A stretch of DNA of 64,000 bases from Methylophilaceae bacterium (GCA_017857755.1 JAFMCM010000002.1:1-64000); one strand, 5' to 3'. Shown: positions 26,443 to 36,916, counted from the stretch's first letter. Program-made: numbers and translations. Notes: a model not told the origin generated them from the sequence alone.

Positions 26443-29400
26443 CTATCCTACAAAATGCCTTGCATTGCGGAACATCCGCATCCAAGGGCCATCTTCTTGC
26501 CAATCATCAGGATGCCATGAATGCTGAACCGCTCTAAACACGCGTTCAGGATGAGGCATCATAATGCTAAAACGTCCGTCAGTGGTTGTAAAACCAGTAA
26601 GCCCTTGTGGCGAGCCATTTGGATTAAACGGATAAGTCTCTGTTTGCGTTGACTTGTGATCAATGTAGCGTAAGGTCGCCAGTTTATCCACTAACAGGTC
26701 ATTGACCGCAGTTTTGTCAGAAAATTCCGTAAAACCTTCACCATGTGCTACGGCAATAGGCATTCTGCTACCTTTCATCCCATCAAAGAAGATGGATGGG
26801 GAGTCTAATACTTCTACCATGGCAAAGCGCGCTTCAAATTGTTCTGATTTATTTCTGACAAAATGTGGCCAATGCGATGCACCAGGGATGATGCTATGTA
26901 AATTGCTCATCATTTGACAACCATTACAGACACCTAAGGCAAACGCATCATTGCGGTTAAAAAAGGCACTAAACTCATCATGCGCACGATGATTGAATAA
27001 GATGGACTTGGCCCAGCCTTCACCCGCACCCAAAACATCGCCGTAGGAGAAGCCGCCACAAGCCACCAAGCCTGCAAAGTCCTTCAATGAGACGCTGCCA
27101 GACATAATATCGCTCATATGCACATCAATACTACTGAAGCCTGCACGGTCAAAAGCCGCTGCCATTTCAGTTTGGCCGTTGACGCCTTGCTCACGTAGCA
27201 CGGCCATTTTCGGGCGAACGCCAGTATTAATATAAGGGGCTGCAATATCTGCATTGATATCAAAAGAGAGATGGGCATGCATACCGCAATCGCAATCATC
27301 TAAAATGCGGTCATATTCCTGTTGCGCACACGCTGGATTATCACGCAAACTTTGCATGTGGTACGTCGTTTCTGACCACATGCGATGCAAATGAACACGA
27401 CTGTCTTTAAAAGTCACATCCGCTTTTTGGATGATGATTTCATCACGCTTGTTTACCGTTGCAATGCAATAAGCACAATAACCTAGCGCATCATTAAGTT
27501 GCTTTAAAATTGCTTCTACATCAGCCTGACGTACTTGAATAACAGCGCCCAATTCCTCATTGAATAATGCGCTCGCCATATCGCCGTTTAAGGCGCTGAT
27601 ATCCGCTTGCAATCCGCAATGACCTGCAAATGCCATCTCGGTTAAGGTGGTGAATAAGCCACCATCACTCCTGTCATGATAAGCCAGCAATTTGCCATCC
27701 TTATTTAAGGCTTGGATTTGACTAAAGAAGTTTTTTAGTTGTTCAGGATGGTCGACATCTGGCGCCGTATCGCCAATTTGACCATACACTTGAGCTAAAG
27801 CCGAACCGCCCATCCGATTTTGACCATTACCTAAATCAATCAAAATTAACGCACTCTCACCCAAATCAGTTCTTAATTGTGGCGTCAAGGTTTTACGTGC
27901 ATCGGTGGTATTGGCAAAAGCTGTCACCACTAATGAAATCGGCGAAGTGACCGCTTTTTTCTCGCCAGCCTCTTCCCACACGGTCTTCATGCTCATGGAA
28001 TCTTTGCCCACGGGGATACTGATTCCGAGCGCTGGGCATAATGCCATGCCCACCGCTTTTACGGTATTAAATAAAGCAGCGTCCTCACCCTCATGGCCTG
28101 CAGGCGCCATCCAGTTGGCAGAAAGCTTTAAGTTGCTAATGTCACTAATAAAGCCTGCTGCAATATTCGTAATCGCTTCGCCGATGGCCATGCGGCCAGA
28201 AGCCGGCGCGTCGATTAACGCCAATGGCGCACGTTCGCCAATGGCAAATGCCTCACCAGCAAGCGTTTCAAAGCCAGCCGTTGTCACCGCCACATCAGCC
28301 ACTGGCACCTGCCATGGACCCACCATTTGGTCGCGCGCAATCAGCCCAGTCACACTGCGGTCACCAATCGTAATTAGAAAAGTCTTATCTGCCACGCCTG
28401 GTAAACGCAACACGCGTGCGGCCGCTTGTGCCACGTCAATATTGCTAGTATCAAAAGCGGCTAGCTGCTTAGTGATGCTGTGTACATCGCGTGTCATTTT
28501 TGGCGGTTTGCCGAGTAGTACTGATAAATCCATATCCACTGGTTTGTTATCAAAGTGACGGTCTTCCACCGTTAAATGACGGGTTTCAGTTGCAACACCA
28601 ACCACAGCAAACGGACAACGTTCTCGTGCACAAAGCGCTTCAAATAAAGCCAAATCTTTTTGTTCCACTGCCAGCACATAACGCTCTTGCGCTTCATTAC
28701 TCCATAACTCGCGTGGGCTCATGCCAGGCTCTTCATTGTTGACATCGCGTAGTTGGAAAATAGCACCAACTTCAGCATCATTCACCAGCTCAGGAAAAGC
28801 ATTAGAAATGCCACCAGCCCCGACATCATGAATACTCACGATGGGGTTATGCGCCCCCATTTGCCAACAACGATCGATGACCTCTTGTGCTCGACGTTGT
28901 AATTCTGGGTTGCCGCGTTGCACTGAGTCAAAATCAAGATTTTCAGTATTCGCACCCGTATCCATACTTGAAGCTGCACCACCGCCCAAACCGATTAGCA
29001 TAGCTGGGCCGCCAAGTTGGATAAGGGCTGCACCTGCAGGAATCTTGTTCTTAAACGAATGGCGGTCTGAAATATTGCCCACACCACCAGCCAACATAAT
29101 CGGTTTATGATAACCGCGCACTTCGTTGTTGCCTTGGCTATCGGGAACATTTAACTCAAAAGTTCGGAAGTAACCTGCAATATTAGGGCGACCAAACTCA
29201 TTGTTATAAGCTGCGCCACCCAAGGGGGCGTCCATCATAATTTGCAGTGGGTCAGCAATCCGGCTAGGCTTGCCATAAGCTTGTTCCCACGGTTGCGGGA
29301 AGTTAGGCAAATTAAGATTAGAGACAGAAAATCCAGTTAAACCTGCTTTGGGTTTAGAGCCAACACCTGTGGCGCCTTCATCACGAATCTCACCACCAGC

Positions 29401-30357
29401 ACCAGTTGCCGCGCCAGCGAATGGTGAAATAGCCGTTGGATGGTTATGGGTTTCCACCTTCATCAAATAGTGCATATGATCATCGACAAGCTGATATTGA
29501 TGATCGCTATTAGGATAAAAACGTTGCGTCGCTTGACCTGCAACAATCGATGAATTGTCTGAATAAGCGACCACTGTATGCCCTGGATTCAGTCGATGTG
29601 TATTGCGGATCATGCCGAATAATGAAATTTCTTGCTGTACGCCATCAATCACCCAATCAGCATTAAAGATTTTATGGCGACAATGCTCAGAATTAGCTTG
29701 GGCAAACATCATTAACTCAACATCGGTGGGGTTGCGCCCCATTTTGATGTAATTTTCGACCAAGTAATCCACTTCATCAGGCGACAAAGCCAACCCCATT
29801 TCATTATTAGCGGCCTCTAATGCTGTTTTACCACCCTGCAAAAGATCAATCGTGCTCAGCGGCTTAGGGTCGGCGTGATGATAGAGTTTTTCGGCCTCAT
29901 GCAATGACTTGACCACAGTCTCGGTCATGCGGTCATGAATAACCGACATTAAGGCAGATTGCTCAACATCATTCAACGGTGCACCATTGGATGTGGTCAC
30001 GTAATAAGCGATCCCGCGCTCCAAGCGCAACAATGTATTTAAGCCACAATTGCTAGCAATATCGGTTGCACGCGAAGCCCAAGGTGAAATCGTACCAATC
30101 CGCGGGATTGTTAAAAACAAGTCACCAGTCGGCGTCTCTACATGACCGCTGGGCCCGTAGGTCAGAATTTGTGCAAGCGTCTGTTGCTGGCCTGCAGTAA
30201 GTGCGGATGCAGTAAAGGCAAAATGCACAAACTCTGCATAAATATGCGTAATACTTGGCGCGCTCGCTTTTAACGAGACATACAGTTTTTCTAAACGAAA
30301 TGGTGAAAGAGCTGGGCTACCGCGTAGGCTTAACAATTGCGCTTGATTTGATGACAT
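26443..30357 (-). CDS. purL: Phosphoribosylformylglycinamidine synthase
   Basis: Large single-chain FGAM synthase (1304 residues) of the proteobacterial type, fourth step of purine synthesis: FGAR + glutamine + ATP to FGAM. Domains in order: N-terminal PurS-like (about 1-150), linker, two AIR-synthase-type halves (about 215-980; visible motifs include [19 protein letters not shown] and [12 protein letters not shown]), and a C-terminal class I glutaminase (about 1045-1304) with nucleophile Cys in GVCNGCQM and the His/Glu pair in [10 protein letters not shown]. Length is normal (E. coli 1295). It is flanked by feoB upstream and the ankyrin gene downstream, so is probably its own transcript. Confidence 0.97.
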   Translation of the reverse strand: MSSNQAQLLSLRGSPALSPFRLEKLYVSLKASAPSITHIYAEFVHFAFTASALTAGQQQTLAQILTYGPSGHVETPTGDLFLTIPRIGTISPWASRATDIASNCGLNTLLRLERGIAYYVTTSNGAPLNDVEQSALMSVIHDRMTETVVKSLHEAEKLYHHADPKPLSTIDLLQGGKTALEAANNEMGLALSPDEVDYLVENYIKMGRNPTDVELMMFAQANSEHCRHKIFNADWVIDGVQQEISLFGMIRNTHRLNPGHTVVAYSDNSSIVAGQATQRFYPNSDHQYQLVDDHMHYLMKVETHNHPTAISPFAGAATGAGGEIRDEGATGVGSKPKAGLTGFSVSNLNLPNFPQPWEQAYGKPSRIADPLQIMMDAPLGGAAYNNEFGRPNIAGYFRTFELNVPDSQGNNEVRGYHKPIMLAGGVGNISDRHSFKNKIPAGAALIQLGGPAMLIGLGGGAASSMDTGANTENLDFDSVQRGNPELQRRAQEVIDRCWQMGAHNPIVSIHDVGAGGISNAFPELVNDAEVGAIFQLRDVNNEEPGMSPRELWSNEAQERYVLAVEQKDLALFEALCARERCPFAVVGVATETRHLTVEDRHFDNKPVDMDLSVLLGKPPKMTRDVHSITKQLAAFDTSNIDVAQAAARVLRLPGVADKTFLITIGDRSVTGLIARDQMVGPWQVPVADVAVTTAGFETLAGEAFAIGERAPLALIDAPASGRMAIGEAITNIAAGFISDISNLKLSANWMAPAGHEGEDAALFNTVKAVGMALCPALGISIPVGKDSMSMKTVWEEAGEKKAVTSPISLVVTAFANTTDARKTLTPQLRTDLGESALILIDLGNGQNRMGGSALAQVYGQIGDTAPDVDHPEQLKNFFSQIQALNKDGKLLAYHDRSDGGLFTTLTEMAFAGHCGLQADISALNGDMASALFNEELGAVIQVRQADVEAILKQLNDALGYCAYCIATVNKRDEIIIQKADVTFKDSRVHLHRMWSETTYHMQSLRDNPACAQQEYDRILDDCDCGMHAHLSFDINADIAAPYINTGVRPKMAVLREQGVNGQTEMAAAFDRAGFSSIDVHMSDIMSGSVSLKDFAGLVACGGFSYGDVLGAGEGWAKSILFNHRAHDEFSAFFNRNDAFALGVCNGCQMMSNLHSIIPGASHWPHFVRNKSEQFEARFAMVEVLDSPSIFFDGMKGSRMPIAVAHGEGFTEFSDKTAVNDLLVDKLATLRYIDHKSTQTETYPFNPNGSPQGLTGFTTTDGRFSIMMPHPERVFRAVQHSWHPDDWQEDGPWMRMFRNARHFVG

Positions 30358-30440
30358 GAAAGGCGTTTGGATGTAGTGAATTCAAAACGCTATTTTATCA
30401 GAAAGCTAGATGAATATCAGAAACTCAGCGCAATAATGCG

Positions 30441-32234
30441 CTAAAAACCTAAAGCTCTTGCCCCTTGATAAAACACCAAGCTAATCACCCATGCTAGCGC
30501 CAGTGACCAAACAATGGATAACCACATCAATCGACTGCTTTTGGATTCGCTTTTTAAGGTGGCAATTGTTGACAAACAAGGTGTATAAATCAGACTAAAT
30601 AACATAAAGCTCATGCCCTGCACCCAGTCTAAGTTTTGCGCCATTTGTGCCATCAGCGCATCGCCCTGCAAGCCATAAATCACCGCAAGAGAACCGACAA
30701 CAATTTCTTTGGCCACAAAGCCAAAAATCAGTGCGATAGCCAATTGGGGGTCAATGCCAATCGGATCTAAGATTGGCGCAAACAGCAAACCAATTTGACC
30801 GGCATAGCTTGCCGTGCTCGCGGCGGGAACATTGGCTGGTAAATTGGTTAACAGCCAAACCATCACCACGCCAAACACAATAAATTTAGAAGCGCGAATA
30901 AGAAAATGTTTGACCTCCTGCCAGCCTCTTGCCCAAATCTGACGTGCTGTAGGAAAGCGGTAGGGCGGTAATTCTAAAATAAATGGCTCATTATTTTTAA
31001 ACCTACCCTTAAAAAGCAGCGCAGTAATAAAAATAGTGAATAAGCTCATCATATACAATGAAAACATCACCCATGCCGCTTGACTGGGTTTGAACAGCAC
31101 CGCAATCATAAAAATAAAGACTTGTAATCGTGCCGAACACAATGACAGAGGTATGGTTAACATCGTGAGCAAGCGCATGCCTCTAGAGCGCATCACCCGC
31201 GTGCCCATCAGCGCTGGCACGTTACAACCAAAGCCCATCAATACCATCACAAAACCGCGACCATCCAAGCCTAGTCTCGCCATAAACGCATCCATTAAGA
31301 AAGCCGCACGCGAAAGATAACCGCTGTCCTCAACCATACTCATGACTAGGAAAAACAACACAATAATCGGCACAAACGCAGCGACCGTGCTGACCCCATT
31401 GTAAATGCCATCGAGTAACAAACCATGCAGCCAAACAGGTGCGGTTGACAAAAGCGGTTCAAGTAAGTGCATTCTTGTTTGATCAAACAGCCAAGCCATC
31501 CCCTCTTGCATAGGGGCGCCCGCAGTAAAAATAAACTGGAACAACAAAAAGACCACAATGACAAAAATAGGTAAACCAAACCATGGATGCAATAAAACAT
31601 GATCAATATTGTCCGTGGTTTCATTGTTTAACGTGCTTGGAATCTGCACGCTATTGTTGATAATTGATTGCATTTCCAATTCAATTTGATGATCCACTTC
31701 CAACCGTTTAGCAATCTCCTCAACACTCACTTTTTGCTGCTTCAATCCCGCCACTGCCGCAATTGTTTGCAGCAGTGCAGGGCAGCCATCGCCATATTTA
31801 GCGCTCACCTTTAAGGTTGGCATATTGATTTGTGCAGCCATTGCTTCCGCATCAATCGTAATGCCCGCTCGTTTAGCTTCGTCTTGCATATTTAGAACCA
31901 AGATGGCTGGGATTCCTAAGTTGCGAACTTGTAAGGCAAGGGATAGTTGGCGGTCGATTTGCGTTGAGTTAATCAAAATGCAAATAGCATCAACTGCATG
32001 ATGACTTAAAAAATGACGAACAACTTGCTCATCGTCAGAAAACCCATGTAAATCATAAAGGCCAGGCAAATCCACTAGCTCTGCAATCAGTCCGCCAGCT
32101 AAAATCTTGGCACTCATTAAATCAACAGTCATCCCGGGCCAATTGCCTACCCGTGCAGAAGCGCCAGAAAGGCGGTTGAACAGCGTGGACTTGCCCGTGT
32201 TTGGCATGCCAAGTAAGGCAATTCTTTTCATCAT
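30441..32234 (-). CDS. feoB: Ferrous iron transporter FeoB (short form)
   Basis: GTP-gated Fe2+ importer of the inner membrane. N-terminal G domain: G1 GMPNTGKST at residues 9-17, G2 region GNWPGMTVD, G3 DLPGLYD and G4-like NMQDEAK at about 120. Then come a short helical region and the membrane domain (from about 215) with the Gate motifs SMVEDSGYLSRAAFLMDAFM and GFGCNVPALMGTR, the second containing the conserved cysteine. At 597 residues it is shorter than E. coli FeoB (773) and lacks a long C-terminal extension, which is common in betaproteobacteria. It is 6 bases after feoA; no feoC follows. Confidence 0.95.
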   Translation of the reverse strand: MMKRIALLGMPNTGKSTLFNRLSGASARVGNWPGMTVDLMSAKILAGGLIAELVDLPGLYDLHGFSDDEQVVRHFLSHHAVDAICILINSTQIDRQLSLALQVRNLGIPAILVLNMQDEAKRAGITIDAEAMAAQINMPTLKVSAKYGDGCPALLQTIAAVAGLKQQKVSVEEIAKRLEVDHQIELEMQSIINNSVQIPSTLNNETTDNIDHVLLHPWFGLPIFVIVVFLLFQFIFTAGAPMQEGMAWLFDQTRMHLLEPLLSTAPVWLHGLLLDGIYNGVSTVAAFVPIIVLFFLVMSMVEDSGYLSRAAFLMDAFMARLGLDGRGFVMVLMGFGCNVPALMGTRVMRSRGMRLLTMLTIPLSLCSARLQVFIFMIAVLFKPSQAAWVMFSLYMMSLFTIFITALLFKGRFKNNEPFILELPPYRFPTARQIWARGWQEVKHFLIRASKFIVFGVVMVWLLTNLPANVPAASTASYAGQIGLLFAPILDPIGIDPQLAIALIFGFVAKEIVVGSLAVIYGLQGDALMAQMAQNLDWVQGMSFMLFSLIYTPCLSTIATLKSESKSSRLMWLSIVWSLALAWVISLVFYQGARALGF

Positions 32235-32240
32235 TAGCGG

Positions 32241-32534
32241 CTATTTTTCTTTGATTGATGGGCTTGGTGTTGCATGTTGACTGCAGTCTGACTCAGCGGT
32301 CGACGGGTGGACTTCAATCAGCTTGGCTTCTGATTCTCGCAGAATAATATCGGTTGAACCAATTCTGACGTGTAAGGGGCCATTAAAGCTAGCTTTTCGC
32401 ATCACCTGAATACGCTTACCCACTCTAAAACCTAAAGCAGCTAAACGCTGTTCCAGTGATTGTTCGACGTACCGGGCTTTGATGCCACTGATGGTCGCTA
32501 AATCACCAGACTTTAAGTCGTATAACAAATGCAT
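32241..32534 (-). CDS. feoA: Ferrous iron transport protein FeoA
   Basis: 97-residue cytoplasmic SH3-like protein that supports FeoB. Family marks: GDLATISGI near the N-terminus, LEQRLAALGFRVGKRIQVM in the middle and PLHVRIGSTDIILRESEAKLI before a variable tail. It is somewhat longer than E. coli FeoA (75) because of the unconserved C-terminal tail (VHPSTAESDCSQHATPSPSI). It precedes feoB by 6 bases and lies 20 bases downstream of a Fur-box-like dyad, so repression by Fur-iron is likely. Confidence 0.93.
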   Translation of the reverse strand: MHLLYDLKSGDLATISGIKARYVEQSLEQRLAALGFRVGKRIQVMRKASFNGPLHVRIGSTDIILRESEAKLIEVHPSTAESDCSQHATPSPSIKEK

Positions 32535-32553
32535 AGGCTAACTGACGGTTGAG

Positions 32554-32572
32554 AATAAGAATAGTTCTTATT
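32554..32572. promoter_or_regulatory. Fur-box-like palindrome upstream of feoAB
   Basis: AATAAGAA-TAG-TTCTTATT is a perfect 8-3-8 dyad within GAGAATAAGAATAGTTCTTATTATTA, close to the GATAATGATAATCATTATC consensus of Fur sites and to the GAGAATAATTCTC-type sites common in proteobacteria. It sits 20 bases from the feoA start, where bound Fur would block the promoter. Assignment rests on sequence likeness and on the target genes. Confidence 0.7.
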
Positions 32573-32623
32573 ATTACATAGATATTTCAAATCTGTCACT
32601 ATCTCTAAGCGTAACGCAAGCAT

Positions 32624-32654
32624 AAAAAAAGCTTGCAGATGCAAGCCTTTTTGA
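32624..32654 (-). terminator. Intrinsic terminator after the parvulin gene
   Basis: On the minus strand GCTTGCA and TGCAAGC pair around a 2-base loop, extended by flanking A/T tracts and followed by seven T. It ends transcription of the gene at 32695-33480 before the feoAB promoter region. Confidence 0.75.
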
Positions 32655-32694
32655 GGTCAATCTTTATTTCAAAATCACGCTGTTGCAGCGACAG

Positions 32695-33480
32695 TTATTC
32701 CGAGACCACGATTTTTGCTTTATCTTTTAATTCAAGCATCAACCCTTCAATTTTACGTTGTTGCAGTGTCCGTTTTAAGCTTTCTTTTGCTTTATCATAG
32801 GCAGGAATTTGACTGGCGCGACTATCGTTTAACTTAATAATATGCCAACCAAAAGAAGTTTGTACAGGTGCCGCAACGGTTGCCCCTTTTTTTAGCGCGG
32901 TAACGGCATCGCCAAATGGCTTAACCATACCAGCAGGAGAGAACCAGCCTAAGTCACCGCCGTTTTCTTTTGAACCTGGGTCTAGTGATTTTTCTTTTGC
33001 CAATTGAGCAAAGTCGGCGCCTTTATTGAGCTGTGCTAATAGCGTATTCGCTTCGGCTTCTGTTTTAACCAAAATATGTTGCGCTTTGTATTCTTTATCA
33101 CCAACCTCTTTTTTATATTGCTCATACGCTGCTTTAGTATCCGCATCAGAAATTGGATTTTTATCCATAAAATCTGCTAAAAAAGCATTAACAACCAGTT
33201 TGCGCTCGCCAATCTCAGCGGCTGTTAAGATGTCGGCCTTTTTGTTAAATCCTTTTTTAACGGCTTCTTGATAAGCTAATTCTGAGCCAATCAATTCGTT
33301 GAGCACTGCATTTTTTAAGCCTGCACCTTTTTGGCCTCGCGCTTGCGCATCCTTCATAATGAAGTCTACCCATGATTGCTTAATTGGTTTGCCATTCACT
33401 GTTGCTGCCTCTGCCGCGTAAGCAGTAGAAGTGAGCGACACAGCGATTAAAGCAACCATTCCGATTAATATTTTGTTCAT
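32695..33480 (-). CDS. Periplasmic parvulin-type peptidyl-prolyl cis-trans isomerase
   Basis: 261 residues: signal peptide (about 1-22, ending TAYAA), a SurA/PrsA-like helical N-domain (about 25-125), one parvulin domain (about 130-225) with YKAQHILVKTEAEA, KSLDPGSKENGGDLGWFSP, PVQTSFGWHIIKL as in PpiC/PrsA, and a short helical tail. It should assist folding of secreted or outer-membrane proteins. The single parvulin domain and size (SurA has two and about 430 residues) make a PpiC/PrsA-like chaperone the better call. Monocistronic with a downstream terminator; bolA lies 42 bases upstream on the same strand. Confidence 0.92.
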   Translation of the reverse strand: MNKILIGMVALIAVSLTSTAYAAEAATVNGKPIKQSWVDFIMKDAQARGQKGAGLKNAVLNELIGSELAYQEAVKKGFNKKADILTAAEIGERKLVVNAFLADFMDKNPISDADTKAAYEQYKKEVGDKEYKAQHILVKTEAEANTLLAQLNKGADFAQLAKEKSLDPGSKENGGDLGWFSPAGMVKPFGDAVTALKKGATVAAPVQTSFGWHIIKLNDSRASQIPAYDKAKESLKRTLQQRKIEGLMLELKDKAKIVVSE

Positions 33481-33521
33481 TTTTATTTTCTTCCTTAAAG
33501 ATTGAAATTATCAATTATCGA

Positions 33522-33785
33522 TTATATTAGGTCTGTTGGTGAAAGTGCAATAATACTAATTGCGTGAATCTGTTGTGGAATAAGCCCATCAAGCGCCTGA
33601 TAGATTAAACGATGTCGCATTATCTGTGATTTTTCGGAAAAATGCGAGCTAGCGATTTTAAGCCTAAAATGACCGCCGCCATTGTTCCCTTTGTGTCCAG
33701 CATGTGCCGCGCTTTCGTCTTCAATCTCCAGCGTGGTGGGATTCAAAACAGCCAGTCTTGATGTAATCGTCTCAATTAGATGCAT
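33522..33785 (-). CDS. BolA family protein
   Basis: 87-residue BolA/IbaG-type protein. Motifs: a short N-terminal helix (IETITSRLAVLNPTTLEIED), the HAGHKGNNGGGHFRLKIAS segment with the histidines and H-F-R-L core, and the C-terminal SQIMRHRLIYQALDGLI helix. BolA proteins pair with monothiol glutaredoxins around [2Fe-2S] clusters and also act as stress regulators. It lies in a run yciB-yciI-bolA-parvulin, the usual betaproteobacterial order in which bolA precedes the parvulin gene. Which BolA subtype it is cannot be settled here. Confidence 0.92.
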   Translation of the reverse strand: MHLIETITSRLAVLNPTTLEIEDESAAHAGHKGNNGGGHFRLKIASSHFSEKSQIMRHRLIYQALDGLIPQQIHAISIIALSPTDLI

Positions 33786-33791
33786 GATGGC

Positions 33792-34091
33792 TTAAGGCAG
33801 CGTTTTCCGAAACGGTTTAACAACAACATTCTGATAAACGCCCGCCTTCACAAATGGGTCGGCGTTTGCCCAATCTTTGGCTGCATCAAGATGGTTAAAT
33901 TCAGCCACAATTAAACTACCGCTAAAGCCTGCCGGGCCAGGGTCATTACTATCAATGGCGGGGAAAGGTCCCGCGATTAATAATTGGCCAGCCGCTTGCA
34001 ACGCCGCCAGTCTGGCTAAATGCTCTGGTCTGGCTTGCAATCTTTGTTCAAGGCTGTTTGGTGTATCTTCTGCAATAATGGCATACCACAT
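33792..34091 (-). CDS. yciI: YciI-like protein
   Basis: 99-residue YciI/YCII-domain protein of the ferredoxin-like fold: [20 protein letters not shown] at the start with the conserved R-x-x-H-(L) region ARPEHLARL, then the family's GPFPA and the C-terminal [15 protein letters not shown]. The family's reaction is unclear; H and D residues suggest a hydrolytic or dehydrochlorinase-like active site. It lies between yciB and bolA (gaps of 9 and 6 bases). Confidence 0.9.
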   Translation of the reverse strand: MWYAIIAEDTPNSLEQRLQARPEHLARLAALQAAGQLLIAGPFPAIDSNDPGPAGFSGSLIVAEFNHLDAAKDWANADPFVKAGVYQNVVVKPFRKTLP

Positions 34092-34100
34092 ATCAGCTCC

Positions 34101-34640
34101 TTACTCTTGCTCTGGTGCAACGAGATATGCTTTTAGTATGATGGTTTGTGCCATCATAAAAATAAAAATCATCGACGTGACGCCAAACAATTTAAAGTTA
34201 ACCCAAGTGTCCTCACTGTAGTGCTGAAAAACATAGATATTTACAAAGCCTAGTACCACTAAAAAAATCACCCACACCCAGTTTAACTTATCCCAAACAG
34301 ACGCAGGTGGGTTCAGCATCTTGCCCATCATTTTTCGAATTAAATTTTTCTTAAAAAAGGTGTTAGAAATTATTAGCGCGGCTGCAAACAACCAATATAA
34401 CACGGTGGGTTTCCACATAATAAACGTTTTATCATGCAACAATAAAGTGATGCCGCCAAGGACAGAAATAATCATCCCGTTAACCATCAGCATTTTTTCT
34501 ACTTTGCCATGGCGTAGCTTGCTATAAATAATCATCGCGATGGTGGCGCCAATGGCAATCGCGGTTGCAACAAAGATATCATAGAGCTTGAAGCCAATAA
34601 AAAATAAAATCACTGGAAATAAATCAAAAAATACCTTCAT
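34101..34640 (-). CDS. yciB: Inner-membrane-spanning protein YciB (septation protein A family)
   Basis: 179 residues with about five to six membrane segments and the family start MKVFFDLFPVILFFIGFKLYDIFVATA. Other marks are KPTVLYWLFAAAL and NWVWVIFLVVLGFVNIYV, VNFKLFG. YciB (IspZ) affects septation and envelope integrity and partners other division proteins in E. coli and Shigella. It heads the minus-strand yciB-yciI-bolA-parvulin run and diverges from the PHP phosphoesterase gene across 34641-34774. Confidence 0.95.
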   Translation of the reverse strand: MKVFFDLFPVILFFIGFKLYDIFVATAIAIGATIAMIIYSKLRHGKVEKMLMVNGMIISVLGGITLLLHDKTFIMWKPTVLYWLFAAALIISNTFFKKNLIRKMMGKMLNPPASVWDKLNWVWVIFLVVLGFVNIYVFQHYSEDTWVNFKLFGVTSMIFIFMMAQTIILKAYLVAPEQE

Positions 34641-34774
34641 AAACTGTTTTGGCCTTCGCGATTAATTGGACCCTATATTAAGGGGGCTATTGTCAATCAT
34701 TGCAGTATGCATGAATTAACCCTACGCACCCACATACTTTGTTAAAATGATGGTCTTCAGTATTGTGAGTTTTC

Positions 34775-35626
34775 ATGCCAGCTACGATTGATTTACATTG
34801 TCATTCTACCATCTCAGATGGATTATACGCTCCAGAAGCCTTGGTTGCCTATGCGCATGCGCAAGGCGTAAAAGTCATGGCCTTAACTGACCACGACGAT
34901 ATCGGTGGTTTAAGTGTCGCGCGTGCAGCAGCAGAGCGATTAGGCATACGCTTTATTAACGGTGTAGAAATCTCAGTGACTTGGAAAAAACGCACCATCC
35001 ACATCGTTGGTTTAAGAATAGACCCTGAATATACGCCATTAAAAACCGCTTTAGCTGCCGTCAGGCATGGCCGCCTTGCGCGCGCTAAGCGGATGGCTGA
35101 AGCCTTAGATAAAGTGGGAATACCTGATGTGTTTGCAGGTGCGCAGGCGCTCGCGGGCAATAGCATCATTACCCGTAGCCATATTGCGCGCTACTTGGTT
35201 GAAGCGGGGTATGTTAAAGATGTTAAAACAGTGTTTAAAAAATACTTAGTTAAAGGCAAGCCTGGCTTTGTTGACCATGAATGGATGTCATTAGCAGCAG
35301 CAGTCACCTTAATCAAAGACAGCGGCGGAGTGGCTGTGGTGGCGCATCCAGGACGATATGATTTAGGTAGAACCAATATGCCCTTGCTGATGCATCAGTT
35401 TAGAAGCTGTGGTGGTGAAGCGATTGAAGTCGTCACGGGTAGCCACACCCCACCGCAATATACACAATTTGCCAAAATCGCCCATCAATTTAGCTTAAAA
35501 GCATCGCTTGGTTCTGACTTTCATGGGCCAGGCATGTCCTACATCGGAATGGGGCAAATACAAGACCTACCCGCCAACTGCATCCCTGTTTGGCAGGGAT
35601 GGGAAGAAGCAGACTGCTTGAATTAG
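34775..35626 (+). CDS. PHP-domain phosphoesterase (RNase AM / YciV-like)
   Basis: 283-residue PHP metallo-phosphoesterase. DLHCHSTISDG at 6-16 gives the first metal ligands, ALTDHDDIGG at about 36-45 the second set, and HPGRYD, and GSDFHGPGM near the end complete the three-metal site. Members such as E. coli YciV act on 3',5'-nucleoside bisphosphates and as 5'-3' exonuclease on RNA 5' ends (RNase AM). It is followed by the yciO-like gene after 8 bases, as in E. coli (yciV-yciO), which supports the YciV identity. Confidence 0.9.
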   Translation: MPATIDLHCHSTISDGLYAPEALVAYAHAQGVKVMALTDHDDIGGLSVARAAAERLGIRFINGVEISVTWKKRTIHIVGLRIDPEYTPLKTALAAVRHGRLARAKRMAEALDKVGIPDVFAGAQALAGNSIITRSHIARYLVEAGYVKDVKTVFKKYLVKGKPGFVDHEWMSLAAAVTLIKDSGGVAVVAHPGRYDLGRTNMPLLMHQFRSCGGEAIEVVTGSHTPPQYTQFAKIAHQFSLKASLGSDFHGPGMSYIGMGQIQDLPANCIPVWQGWEEADCLN

Positions 35627-35634
35627 CGCAAATC

Positions 35635-36258
35635 ATGGCACAATATTTTGTTATTCACGCGGAAAACCCGCAAGCAAGATTGATTCAACACACGGTAGAA
35701 ATCCTGCGTGCAGGCGGTGTGATTGCCTATCCGACTGATTCCAGTTATGCGCTGGGTTGCATGCTTGGATTTAAAGCGGCGCAAGATCGCATCCGTCAGA
35801 TTCGGCAAGTCAGTGACAAGCAATTGTTTACCTTAATTTGCCGCAATCTCAGTGAATTGGCTAATTATGCTAAAGTGGACAATGCCCAGTTTCGTTTATT
35901 AAAAGCGAACACACCAGGGGCTTATACCTTTATATTAAATGCGACGCGAGAAGTGCCTAAACGGTTACAACATCCTAAGCGCAATGCCGTCGGTATTCGC
36001 GTGCCTAATCATCCAGTCGTGCAAGCGATTTTGGATGCCTTAGGTGAGCCCATGCTGAGCATGACTTTGCAAATTGGCGAGGATGAAGCGCCCATGCACA
36101 TGGCATGGGAAATTCGTGAACGATTAGAGCATCAGCTGGCGTTAGTAATCGATGCAGAGATGACGCCCATTGGTTTGACAACCGTCATTGATTTGACCGC
36201 GGAAACGCCTCAGCTGATTCGTCAAGGGGTGGCGGACGCAGCGCCATTTGGATTATAA
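35635..36258 (+). CDS. YciO/Sua5/TsaC-family protein
   Basis: 207 residues starting MAQYFVIHAENPQARLIQHT at ATG 35635; an open frame begins earlier inside the PHP gene but that start lacks support. The fold and signature (RAGGVIAYPTDSSYALGC, SDKQLFTLICRNLSELANYA, TPGAYTFIL, KRNAVGIRVPNHP) are those of YciO, a paralogue of the threonylcarbamoyl-AMP synthase TsaC. The TsaC function is not assured for this subfamily. The adjacent PHP phosphoesterase upstream mirrors the E. coli yciV-yciO pair. Confidence 0.9.
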   Translation: MAQYFVIHAENPQARLIQHTVEILRAGGVIAYPTDSSYALGCMLGFKAAQDRIRQIRQVSDKQLFTLICRNLSELANYAKVDNAQFRLLKANTPGAYTFILNATREVPKRLQHPKRNAVGIRVPNHPVVQAILDALGEPMLSMTLQIGEDEAPMHMAWEIRERLEHQLALVIDAEMTPIGLTTVIDLTAETPQLIRQGVADAAPFGL

Positions 36259-36277
36259 CGATAGAGATGATTAACGT

Positions 36278-36916
36278 ATGGAATTAACCGTAATACAAAA
36301 AGTGGCAGTGTCTGCACTGCCTATTATCTTCGCCATTACCGTGCATGAAGCAGCACATGGCTATGCAGCCAAATATTTTGGGGATTTAACCGCCGACCGA
36401 CTTGGGCGCATTAGCCTAAACCCGATTAAGCATATAGACCCAATCGGCACGATTTTATTACCCGCATTAACTTTGATGCTTGGTGGCATCTTATTTGGCT
36501 GGGCGAAACCCGTTCCAGTTAATTTTGCGCAGTTACGCCATCCCAAAAAAGACATGTTATGGGTGGCTGCCGCAGGGCCAGCCGCTAATTTTATCATGGC
36601 CATTTTTTGGGCGCTGGCACTGAATTTTTCAGCGCATGCACCTGAGACAGCCGCTTTTTTTCTGCAAGAAATGAGTAAAGTGGGCATCATGATTAACTTG
36701 GTACTGATGGTGCTTAATCTAGTGCCGCTGCCGCCGTTAGATGGTGGCCGCATTGCCGTTAGCCTGCTACCCATGCATCTAGCGGTCAAACTCTCGCAGC
36801 TAGAGCGTTACGGCTTTTTGATTTTAATCGTGTTACTGTTTACTGGCATCCTAGGCAACATCATTTCACCAATCATTCGTTTTTTTGCGCAATTAATTTT
36901 AAGCATCTTTGCTTAA
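36278..36916 (+). CDS. Site-2 protease family membrane peptidase M50
   Basis: 212-residue integral membrane zinc protease. The HExxH-type site is VHEAAHGYAAKYFGD at about residues 15-29 (H-E-A-A-H) and the second metal motif is NLVPLPPLDGGRI at about 147-159 (N/D ligand). About five membrane segments. This short form without PDZ domains is typical of the YwhC-type S2P group and differs from RseP. Substrate unknown. It follows the YciO-like gene by 19 bases and precedes trpS by 51, the same order being usual in betaproteobacteria. Confidence 0.92.
   Translation: MELTVIQKVAVSALPIIFAITVHEAAHGYAAKYFGDLTADRLGRISLNPIKHIDPIGTILLPALTLMLGGILFGWAKPVPVNFAQLRHPKKDMLWVAAAGPAANFIMAIFWALALNFSAHAPETAAFFLQEMSKVGIMINLVLMVLNLVPLPPLDGGRIAVSLLPMHLAVKLSQLERYGFLILIVLLFTGILGNIISPIIRFFAQLILSIFA

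Noticed and set aside
27905-28558. 217-codon plus-strand frame and several smaller ones across 26.7-29.1 kb
   Set aside because: Antisense to purL, a fully supported 1304-residue gene; the translations are Ala/Ser-rich shadows.
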